A stretch of DNA of 64,000 nt from Sweltsa coloradensis (Eukaryota; Arthropoda; Insecta; Plecoptera; Chloroperlidae): the NCBI GenBank assembly GCA_024449915.1, contig JAMZAV010000051.1, positions 1,922,001 to 1,986,000 on the forward strand, read 5' to 3'. The translations under genes were made by a program, and so were the position numbers. The notes below the pieces were generated by a model. The model was not told the DNA's origin. It did not search any database and saw only the letters and a program-made list of their open reading frames with translations. How positions within the stretch are numbered: position 1 is the stretch's first letter; the number at the start of each line of letters is the position of its first letter. Shown here piece by piece: positions 58,901 to 64,000 of the stretch.

Positions 58901-60208
58901 AGAGAAAAGGGTCGAGTGAACTATGTACCAGTTGATGTGGACATGCGGCGTCAACCCTAGTTTACAGATATGCTCTACTTACTGGTATGGCATTGGTTAC
59001 TTGGTGTCTTGTGTCTAAATTCTGTCCCAGAGTGATTGTTGCAGGCTGGCCACGATAAACTCGTTGCTGGCGATCGTTTTCTACTTCCTCTGCAGGTCCA
59101 ACGTCATCAGCATAAAGTTGATGCTGCAACATGAGGGTTATGATCAAGTTAATGCTCAATTCACTAGAATACCTATACTGACAGTGATAAGTGATAACCG
59201 ACTAGCCCAGGTTCCACTGTGTCTCAGGTCGGGGAAGCCACTGAGCCTAATATGAGTGTTTGAAACAACTGAATAGGGCCTACCTGATAACTGTGAGGGA
59301 TTAAAGAACAACATAATTACATCAACAAGGGCAAGGGAGCTTGATGCAATACCCAGTAGCATGAAGAGGGAGAAAAACAAGCGTAGTTTTTAGGCCTACC
59401 TACATGGATACTGGCAACTAGATCAAGAATGTTGGCATAGTTAATAATAATGCACATATGGGCATTTGAGGAAAAGGCAAGAGAAGGGGCAGAATAAACT
59501 GTGGGAAGATTACACTAAAATGAGGCCGACTGGTAAACGTAAGTGCTACAGTAGAAAAATAGAAACAGCTCAATTCCGGCTTCAAAAAGGACATGACCTG
59601 CTCGGAAAGCACCTCCATAGATTTGGAATTTTCGAATTTAGTGTCTGTCGGATGTGTGGAGCTGGCGAACAAGACAGGAAACATCTTTTTCAATGTAGGC
59701 CTACATTATCAAGGTTGAATGGGACAAAATGCCAAATGGCATAGATCGAAGTGAACAGGAAGGAGTCCTATCTCTACTGACTAACTAGAAAACACATGAT
59801 GACATGAATAATGTAATTTGTTGGCATGAAAAGAAGAAGAAGATAAAGGAAACAAAATACTATTTAAGAATATGTGGAAAATATCATAGATCTACAAAGA
59901 CCTAGCTGTGAATTTTGGAGCTAGTAGGTGGCAAGAGTGGTGAAGCTTCAAGTGGCATCTCTGCATCTACGTAGTATGTGTAGATGAAGTAGGCCTGTAC
60001 TCCTACCTTGGCAATCTCGTCTTGCTGTTGTCTCTGTGACTGTTCCCTGGCCGAGATTCCGCTACCTCTGGACGTGGGTCCAACTGTGACGGTTGAGTGT
60101 CGAGACCGGGGCTCGGTAGAACGAGAACTACTCGCAGTAGCACTCTCCACCTCTGCACTGTTACCGCAGCCAACGTTGCGAGGCCAGTCGCAAGTCTGGA
60201 GCTCTTGA
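33553..60208 (-). CDS. Cda5: Chitin deacetylase 5-like protein (5'-partial, multi-exon)
   Basis: Twenty-one consecutive exons on the minus strand, plus one alternative, join without a phase conflict into 2,462 residues, and the N-terminus is missing. The protein deacetylates chitin in extracellular matrices such as cuticle. Order: end of a CBM14 chitin-binding domain ([10 protein letters not shown]), Ser/Gln-rich linker, a giant Thr/Pro/Tyr-rich disordered region, an Asn-rich segment, a Thr-rich mucin-like segment, a short Cys-rich block ([16 protein letters not shown]), then the polysaccharide deacetylase domain (about residues 2120-2420). Motifs visible: TFDD, HS[IV]SH, RAPF and YYHAAWF, followed by a Cys-rich tail. 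Linker exons of equal phase allow isoforms from about 520 to about 2,460 residues, as known for insect Cda5. It could be named by another CDA subgroup, but deacetylase plus long linkers fits group III (Cda5). Joined exon list: 60007-60208, 58983-59123, 58312-58388, 56053-56133, 51231-54701, 50755-50912, 49126-49355, 48838-48921, 48648-48712, 47339-47416, 44863-46296, 43532-43591, 41774-41857, 41113-41199, 40743-40849, 39859-40084 or 39130-39355, 36700-36829, 35837-35999, 35462-35606, 35147-35345, 33553-33720. Confidence 0.92.
33721..35146 (-). other. Cda5 last intron (1,426 bp)
   Basis: AT-rich. A 97-residue minus-strand frame (34767-35060) lies here but has no recognisable domain or matching phase, so I do not call an exon. 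Confidence 0.6.
35147..35345 (-). CDS. Cda5: Cda5 exon: deacetylase domain, last motif
   Basis: Encodes [20 protein letters not shown], then [18 protein letters not shown]. One base in, phase 0 out with donor GTAAGT. The H of YYHAAWF corresponds to the fifth motif region of the NodB-like fold. Confidence 0.93.
35462..35606 (-). CDS. Cda5: Cda5 exon: deacetylase domain
   Basis: Encodes [20 protein letters not shown], then DACSNPP and [12 protein letters not shown]. Two bases in, two out. Donor GTGAGA. Confidence 0.93.
35837..35999 (-). CDS. Cda5: Cda5 exon: deacetylase domain
   Basis: Encodes [20 protein letters not shown], then [16 protein letters not shown] and [10 protein letters not shown]. 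Phase 0 in, one base out. It holds the Asp/Trp motif region following RAPF. Confidence 0.93.
36481..36710 (-). repeat. 46-bp tandem repeat duplicating a 5' splice site
   Basis: About five units with a 46-base period (units begin near 36507, 36551, 36597, 36643 and 36689). Read on the minus strand each carries an imitation of the exon end and donor, CTTCCCTAGCA|GTAAGTC, next to the real CTTTCTTAGCG|GTAAGTC at 36699-36700. Donor copies sit at 36517, 36607 and 36653; the unit near 36551 has lost its GT. Confidence 0.9.
36700..36829 (-). CDS. Cda5: Cda5 exon: deacetylase domain with HxxxH second half and RAPF
   Basis: One base in (acceptor CATCATCATAG), phase 0 out. Encodes [12 protein letters not shown] and [14 protein letters not shown]. 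Its first His completes the metal-binding H-S-[IV]-S-H motif begun in the upstream alternative exons. A second AG six bases in (CATAG) would break that motif, so the first is chosen. Confidence 0.93.
36830..39129 (-). other. Cda5 intron downstream of the alternative exons
   Basis: About 2.3 kb, AT-rich, with a long (TTA)n at 37891-37963. No extra exon recognised. Confidence 0.6.
37891..37963. repeat. (TTA)n microsatellite
   Basis: About 24 near-perfect ATT triplets with one slip near 37950. Confidence 0.95.
39130..39355 (-). CDS. Cda5: Cda5 alternative catalytic exon b
   Basis: 226 bp, two bases in and two out, acceptor CAATGTAG and donor GTAAGT. Encodes [20 protein letters not shown], then [17 protein letters not shown] and [10 protein letters not shown]. 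It has the same length and phase as exon a (39859-40084) and differs from it at about 10 of 76 residues. Because 226 is not a multiple of three, including both would shift the frame. Confidence 0.93.
39859..40084 (-). CDS. Cda5: Cda5 alternative catalytic exon a
   Basis: 226 bp with the same phases as exon b. Acceptor TGTTTAG, donor GTGAGT. Encodes [20 protein letters not shown], then [17 protein letters not shown] and [14 protein letters not shown] supplies the catalytic base and a metal ligand; the His of ASHS begins the HxxxH metal site. Confidence 0.93.
40743..40849 (-). CDS. Cda5: Cda5 exon: Cys-rich block before the deacetylase domain
   Basis: One base in, one base out. Encodes [20 protein letters not shown] and then [16 protein letters not shown]. 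The C...C..C.C pattern directly before the TFDD exon is usual in arthropod chitin deacetylases. Its phase accepts both exon 41113-41199 and, if linkers are skipped, exons 48648-48712 or 58312-58388. Confidence 0.9.
41113..41199 (-). CDS. Cda5: Cda5 linker exon (87 bp, skippable)
   Basis: One base in, two out. Encodes [13 protein letters not shown] and [13 protein letters not shown]. Disordered, Ser/Thr/Pro-containing linker. Confidence 0.85.
41774..41857 (-). CDS. Cda5: Cda5 linker exon (84 bp, skippable)
   Basis: One base in, two out; acceptor CTGTATAG, donor GTAAGA. Encodes [18 protein letters not shown] and NRGTPATI. No domain. Confidence 0.82.
43532..43591 (-). CDS. Cda5: Cda5 linker exon (60 bp, skippable)
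   Basis: One base in, two out; acceptor TTGCGACAG, donor GTATGA. Encodes [19 protein letters not shown]. Proline-rich. Support is phase, splice sites and composition. Confidence 0.78.
44863..46296 (-). CDS. Cda5: Cda5 large linker exon (1,434 bp, Thr-rich, skippable)
   Basis: One uninterrupted frame of 478 codons, one base in (acceptor CTTCTACAG) and two out (donor GTACAA). Rich in Thr, Pro, Ser and Asn. A run of about 14 Thr followed by [11 protein letters not shown] near the middle resembles mucin-type O-glycosylation sites. No folded domain recognised. Length is divisible by three, so skipping preserves frame. Confidence 0.88.
46297..47338 (-). other. Cda5 intron, no feature seen
   Basis: About 1 kb of AT-rich intron between two linker exons; no repeats or additional exon recognised. 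Confidence 0.6.
47339..47416 (-). CDS. Cda5: Cda5 linker exon (78 bp, skippable)
   Basis: One base in, two out. Encodes [20 protein letters not shown] and TVSPS. The donor is GTACCA, weaker than its neighbours, which would suit alternative use. Confidence 0.78.
48648..48712 (-). CDS. Cda5: Cda5 linker exon (65 bp)
   Basis: Phase 0 in (CATTTCAG), two bases out (GTAAGC). Encodes [20 protein letters not shown]. Gln/Pro-rich. Confidence 0.82.
48838..48921 (-). CDS. Cda5: Cda5 exon (84 bp)
   Basis: Phase 0 in and out; acceptor TTTTGCAG, donor GTACGT. Encodes [16 protein letters not shown] and [12 protein letters not shown]. Unlike its neighbours it has hydrophobic residues and could be a short folded or binding segment; not recognised. 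Confidence 0.8.
49126..49355 (-). CDS. Cda5: Cda5 Asn/Gln-rich exon (230 bp)
   Basis: Two bases in (TTATTACAG), phase 0 out. Encodes YSQFPSNQG, a run of 18 Asn (mixed AAT/AAC codons, 49273-49326), then [16 protein letters not shown] and a Tyr/Asn-rich end. Homopolymer length probably varies between individuals. Confidence 0.85.
49441..50421 (+). mobile_element. Composite foldback + tRNA-like SINE family R1, copy 2 (in Cda5 intron)
   Basis: Foldback arms 49441-49505 and 49749-49813 (65 bp, near-perfect; CTAGGGAAACGCCAAAGTCG at the outer edge) run straight into a tRNA-like segment, 49803-49884. That has TAGTCTAGTTGGCTAAAGCG and the B-box GGTTCAATCCC, framed by TTTCCC and GGGAAA. The tail of about 530 bases includes (CA)n at 50327-50358 and ends near TTCGCTACGCTCACTCG. 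It matches 17771-18652 end to end. Confidence 0.78.
50755..50912 (-). CDS. Cda5: Cda5 exon (158 bp, Tyr/Asp-rich)
   Basis: One base in (TTCAG), one base out (GTAAGT). Encodes [20 protein letters not shown], then [20 protein letters not shown]. Acidic and tyrosine-rich. Confidence 0.87.
51231..54701 (-). CDS. Cda5: Cda5 giant linker exon (3,471 bp, skippable)
   Basis: One uninterrupted frame of about 1,157 codons, one base in (GTCGTCAG at 54702-54709) and two out (GTAATG). It starts [20 protein letters not shown] and is then disordered, rich in Pro, Gln, Thr, Tyr, Ser and Asn. Notable stretches: [10 protein letters not shown] (acidic), [13 protein letters not shown] (basic), [19 protein letters not shown] near residue 950 of the exon, and many TTxRP motifs. 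No folded domain recognised. The frame remains open upstream of the first in-frame TTG, so that codon is not a start. Long plus-strand frames here are antisense shadows. Confidence 0.88.
54702..56052 (-). other. Cda5 intron, no feature seen
   Basis: About 1.35 kb of AT-rich intron. A 105-residue minus-strand frame at 55133-55450 has no usable splice phase and no domain. Confidence 0.55.
56053..56133 (-). CDS. Cda5: Cda5 linker exon with RxKR motif (81 bp, skippable)
   Basis: One base in, two out. Encodes [18 protein letters not shown], then [12 protein letters not shown] fits a furin-type cleavage site. The acceptor (CCGATTAG) is the least certain boundary, since the frame is open further upstream. 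Confidence 0.75.
56845..58076 (+). mobile_element. Non-LTR retrotransposon fragment with frameshifted reverse transcriptase
   Basis: Antisense to Cda5 within an intron. The plus frame 56873-57183 encodes [31 protein letters not shown] and [10 protein letters not shown], which are RT motifs A, B and C (YADD). The frame then shifts at about 57187 and continues to 57999 with [23 protein letters not shown] and [13 protein letters not shown], then [10 protein letters not shown] and a stop. A single missing G in the GTGTGGGAGAG stretch explains the shift. The 5' half (endonuclease, RT motifs 0-2) is absent. It is bounded by TA repeats (56816-56838 and 58077-58098). Dead copy. Confidence 0.88.
58312..58388 (-). 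CDS. Cda5: Cda5 linker exon (77 bp)
   Basis: Phase 0 in (TGTTTTCAG), two bases out (GTAAGA). Encodes [16 protein letters not shown] and QQQPQHSQY. Confidence 0.85.
58983..59123 (-). CDS. Cda5: Cda5 linker exon (141 bp)
   Basis: Phase 0 in (ATGTTGCAG) and out (GTAAGT). Encodes [20 protein letters not shown], then [14 protein letters not shown] and [10 protein letters not shown]. No domain recognised. Confidence 0.87.
59466..59744 (+). mobile_element. Non-LTR retrotransposon C-terminal fragment
   Basis: Antisense within a Cda5 intron. The frame encodes [20 protein letters not shown], then [17 protein letters not shown]. This is the 'R.GH..L..HLHR.G....C..CG..E...H.L..C' zinc-binding end of jockey/R1-like reverse transcriptase proteins. 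Upstream RT is not present; truncated on both sides. Confidence 0.75.
60007..60208 (-). CDS. Cda5: Cda5 exon: end of CBM14 chitin-binding domain plus Ser-rich linker
   Basis: One base in (TTATTTCAG), phase 0 out (GTAGGA). Begins [16 protein letters not shown]; the C-D-W-P-..-V-.-C signature is the last part of a peritrophin-A (CBM14) domain. It then runs through a Ser/Thr/Arg-rich linker to QQQDEIAK. The exon with the first four domain cysteines and the signal peptide was not found in 60209-64000 and should lie further right. Confidence 0.9.
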
Positions 60209-60518
60209 CTGAAATAATAATTGTAACAAATCGTCAGTCAACGAATTTTTATTCATATTGACAATACAATGTTTTAATGTGACATTTAAACCCTAGGCCT
60301 ATACCCCTTTCAAATAGACAAGTATCCAATAATGTTGTGTAATGTGACCAGCAGACATCTACCTGTACTCCAACCACTGCTTTTCAGTTCACATCCCTCC
60401 CCACACCTCTGTCATAAAATCAAATGTTAAAACTACGTACAGTAGCGCACCGATTTCCAGCTGAACTTGAGCGCATATTGCCAACGTTTGAAAAACAAAA
60501 ATAGCTATGTACCGGTAG

Positions 60519-61821
60519 CAGTGGCGTGGCGAACATACCAAATCGGAGTCCAGGCACCGATACCAAAAGGGGTGGGTGGGTGGTCCCCCAGGGACTATAC
60601 TACAACTTATATACTATAACTAATTTCATTTGATTGAATAGATTGATTTGAGGAATTTAAAAATTAAATAACAGCTGGTGGCATGGAGGAAGTCTAGAAC
60701 ATTTTCGAGTTTTCTGTTTTAATTTTTAAATTACCGTCTTATGAAGCAGGATTATTGACGTCGTGAATGCAATAAGAAGAACATTCTTGGACCAATTTGA
60801 ATTGAAGTATTTCCAGTACAATTTCTAGATAAAAGAGCATTGATTTCAATGAAATCGAGACAGCAAGTTTGTCCGTAAAAGAATAAAATCGTATCTTTTC
60901 TCTTCAAATATTGCTAACAAAGTGTTTCTTCAAAACTCACAGATTTGTACCAAATTACCTTAAATAATCATTTTCCCGGGGGCAAGCCCACGGAGCCCCT
61001 AGTTTTCATTATTATGCGTTTCAGTAGTTTTCTTAAATCCCTAATAATGGCTCTGCCAATAAACGGAGAAAACGAACAAAATAACCAAATTGATTTCCAA
61101 AATGCACAGATTATCAAACGATCTAGGACATACAATTTTTTTCAAATGGGAAGGCCCCCGGATTCCTCTTGTAGGTACTAAATTCTTCATTGATTACTTT
61201 CATAATGTGTATTTTTTCCCAAATGCTGGCTGGCTATGCCGCTACGAGGAGGCGAAGAGGAATAACATACAGTTGGCTTTATGAGTTCAACAATTAAAAC
61301 ATAAGCGCAATCTGTCCAGCGATTCGGCTGATTTTTATAGTACACACTAGCACACACACGCACAGAGTCACAGAATAAGCGCCGTTTATCTTGAATAGTA
61401 ATCCTCATTCGCTTTGCTCACTCGTCTAATAAATCATATTAATTGCCGGTAAAAAGCACCAAATCCATTCTAGGATCACCAAAATTAAAAAAATTCCCTG
61501 CAGGGCTAATCTGGGGAAGACAAAAAAGAATTACAAACCGTTGGCTTTATGAGTTCAAAAAAAAACATAATATTTTCAAGGCGTTTTAGGCGTTTCATTA
61601 AAATTTCATTACATAAAAATGACGATATCATCTATAACATCATATTAATTGCTGGTAAAACGCACCAAATCCATTCTAGGATCATCAAAATTGAAAAAAT
61701 TCCCTGCGGGGCTAAACTGGGGGCACGCCCCCAGACCCCCTTGTTGCCCACGAAAGTAGGGGGTGGGTATAGTTAAAATATTGTAGGCACCGATCACTCT
61801 TAGTAGTTCGCCACGCCACTG
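60519..61821. mobile_element. hAT-type element (1303 bp) with nested repeats
   Basis: Perfect 16-bp ends CAGTGGCGTGGCGAAC/GTTCGCCACGCCACTG and a perfect 8-bp target duplication ACCGGTAG (60511-60518 and 61822-61829). Inside, 61290-61430 matches the tail of family R1, and two related blocks (about 61441-61500 and 61647-61710) repeat CACCAAATCCATTCTAGGAT. No transposase frame. It lies in the 5' part of the Cda5 locus. Confidence 0.9.
61290..61430 (+). repeat. Family R1 tail fragment nested in the hAT element
   Basis: Shares CAGCGATTCGGCTGATTTT, a (CA)n-like tract and the end TTCGCTTTGCTCACTCGTCT with the 3' parts of the R1 copies at 17771-18652 and 49441-50421. The foldback and tRNA-like parts are missing. 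Confidence 0.7.
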
Positions 61822-61829
61822 ACCGGTAG

Positions 61830-63139
61830 TGAAATACGTCATTAGGCCCTATAGGAAAGAGGAACAAATATAAAACCATTGCACGACCCCCTACAAACTT
61901 CAGTTAGTAAACCTTGTTTTTGGATAAATCTCGTAATCAATAATCATTGTTTATAGACTTAGGCTATTCGTTGTTTTGTTTTTTTAATGTAGGCCTACGA
62001 TTGGTAGTTCGGAATGAGGCTCGAGCATCACGGCGTGCAAGTGCACTATTATAAGGAAGTATTAATAAACAAATCAGTCTCTACTCTCTTCATCTCTCTT
62101 TGAAATGAGTATATACACTGTTGGCTACCAGTATACAATTTTAGATTGCATAGTCGTCGTTTTCAACGTATTCTATTTACTTATAAAAAGCATAAAAAAT
62201 TAATCCATGTGTCTGTGATGCAGATGGATAATTTAGTAGGCCTACCCTATTAATTAATAATTATTAGGTAATTATTGTATCTTCTACTTCACTTGTTTTC
62301 CCAAGCCAGCCAATGCTCTAGCTAATAAGGACATGGCATAATTTGCACATTGCATGTTAAGAAGCCAAAAGGCAGCAACTTCTATAATAAAATGCTTGCG
62401 CTGAAGAAAAAGAATCAAAAGCTAGAGATAAAATCAACTTGGATTTCTTGGGCATGAGGGGTTAGGCTATAAAAATAATAATAATAATTTATTCACCTTG
62501 ACTGGTACATTGCACAAGTATAAACTCTTAATGGAGAAAGTGAATAGCCTAGCCTATGGTTAAGAATAATAAATAATAATAATAAAAGGTCTGGGGTAAC
62601 ACACCATACTAATATGTTAAGGGCTGACCTACTAGTTGCACATATATTTTGTTCGTGACTTACGGTGGAGGCTTTCAACAAAGTTCACAAAGTGAGGATT
62701 GTAACGATAAAACAATAACTTACGCAGTTTATCTTATAATATATCTTGTATCTTCCTATAATAGTGTTGAATAATTTTATCATATAACTCAACTCCATGG
62801 TTTTGTATCTACTTTCTGGTGATAAATTGAAATTGGACTGAGGTCACTCCACTGAAAAAGTAAACAATGCTTTCAGTTGACAGTTGCCATGACAGCCAGG
62901 CATGTACGCCAACTTTGTAATTTAATTTGGTAACGTTTCATAAAGTTAAACAATTATTCAAAAGTATTTAATGTAGTTACTGTGGCGTAGTAAAGTAAAT
63001 ATTTAAATAAGTAAAATGTGAAAAAGGTATGTGGTTTGTTTGTATGTGCGTGTTGGTTAATTTGTTAAATATGCCTCATTTCCACAGCCAACCTCGAAAT
63101 ATTTCTGCAGCTCGCGCGAATTTTAAAACATTATACTTC
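61830..63139 (-). other. Upstream Cda5 intron or flank, no exon recognised
   Basis: AT-rich. Candidate minus-strand donors (CACCGTAAGT near 62664 and CTGCGTAAGT near 62730) have no adjacent CBM14-like coding sequence. Confidence 0.45.
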
Positions 63140-63450
63140 CAGAAATAATATTGTATTTATTTATTTATTCATTTATTTTTATTTTTTATTTTTATTTATG
63201 AATTTACTTATTTATGTATTTACTTATTTATTTATTTATTTTTTTTATTAAATTTAATTAATAAATTAATTACACGTTAATCATATTCAGTAATAGAAAC
63301 TAATTTACATTGGAGGGGGAAAAATAAACAAAGAGCATATAAATTAATATAAAATAATAAACTACAAAAGTTGAAATAGTTATATTACATGTCAACAACA
63401 AGACAGCAATTTCTGATAACATTTCATAGAATATTAAAAATGTGAAATGT
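63140..63450 (-). mobile_element. LINE-like 3' tail, second copy
   Basis: (TTTA)n-like tract followed by TCATATTCAGTAATAGAAAC and TTTACATTGGAGG, matching 14724-15318 in the same orientation. On the minus strand this is shared sequence followed by an AAAT-rich tail. No coding remnant. Confidence 0.55.
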
Positions 63451-64000
63451 GGAGGCTTAAGAGGCTTGGCTGCCGTCGGTCAGCGTCCAGAGTACACTAC
63501 TTTCGTACTTTTCGGATTACATAAAGGGAAATCAACATGTTATTGTTTTGTTTTCACCCTCCTACAGATAACTAAATAATAAATATACTTATTTCTCGAA
63601 CGTAGCCACTTTATTCAATTAATTTTTTAAGTCACACATTTTTACGTGCGAGTCCTCAAAGTCCGCAAACTATTGCAATTTTAGTCGATATTTTAATATT
63701 TTCATGATCATACGACTCCAAAATTTGCAAAACTAGCCATGTTCGAGGATTTGTATCACCTGTCCTGAGTATGCATTTCAAATAATGTCTTGTCTCATAC
63801 CAACCAAAACATATTATATTAAACAAAAATTTAAATGCTGTGAGATATTTTCTTGTAAGTTTGATCATATTTTATAATCTCCAAATATAAATCTCTTTTC
63901 AACATGAGTAGAATTTATTAAAATTTATGTGTGACAAACTCTACATGTAGTAACTTACATTTGTAATAAAATAATCCGGCTATTTAAAGTCTTCAAATCT
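63451..64000. other. No feature recognised
   Basis: AT-rich sequence to the window edge. The 70-residue minus-strand frame at 63656-63868 has no recognisable motif. Confidence 0.4.

Noticed and set aside
60374..60420. Missing CBM14 exon of Cda5 (TGTGGGGAGG... with donor GTAGAT)
   Set aside because: Only two cysteines, no aromatic CBM14 pattern, and the donor phase does not fit exon 60007-60208.

Overview
The window is nuclear DNA from an animal, most likely an arthropod and perhaps a crustacean. It is AT-rich, its genes are split by GT-AG introns, and intergenic DNA is crowded with degraded transposons. A short palindromic word, AGGCCTA/TAGGCCT, recurs throughout and is densest at about 12.5-13.6 kb. 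The arthropod call rests mainly on a chitin deacetylase gene that combines a chitin-binding (CBM14) end, long disordered linkers and a Cda5-type catalytic domain. I cannot name the species.

Three protein-coding genes can be supported. (1) On the + strand, 1306-3670 holds the last three coding exons of an IFT-A ciliary transport protein, WDR35/IFT121; the rest lies left of the window. (2) On the + strand, 19841-23156 is a complete two-exon, 79-residue ZNF706-like protein whose single C2H2 finger is split by a 3.1 kb intron. (3) On the - strand, 33553-60208 is a very large chitin deacetylase 5 (Cda5-like) gene. I traced 22 exons, two of them mutually exclusive alternatives, and every exon-exon phase agrees. 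The joined path encodes at least 2,462 residues; the signal peptide and most of the CBM14 domain are missing and should lie beyond the right edge. Many linker exons (including 3,471 and 1,434 bp exons) have the same phase and lengths divisible by three, so they can be skipped in blocks without changing frame. Two 226-bp versions of the exon carrying the TFDD motif sit side by side.

The remaining DNA is mostly mobile-element debris. Left to right: hAT-type elements with visible 8-bp target duplications (660-1066, 2035-2618, 24018-25366, 60519-61821); another terminal-inverted-repeat element at 6492-7743; an element with long inverted ends at 9295-10746; two copies of a dispersed family (8057-8545 and 14367-15408, the second broken by a LINE-like tail); two copies of a 0.9-1 kb composite of a foldback joined to a tRNA-like SINE (17771-18652 and 49441-50421); an internally deleted piggyBac with the two ends of its transposase fused (26285-26971); an IS630/Tc1-like element with 28-bp perfect inverted repeats and a DDE transposase fragment (27054-28657); tRNA-related SINEs (1-115, 29815-29997, 30522-30803); a mariner-like MITE (30893-31433); and LINE fragments (16226-16530, 56845-58076, 59466-59744).

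The three genes are functionally unrelated. The most unusual features are the splicing architecture of the Cda5-like gene, including a 46-bp tandem repeat that multiplies one of its 5' splice sites, and the composite foldback-SINE family. I found no CRISPR array, operon or clearly novel molecular system.
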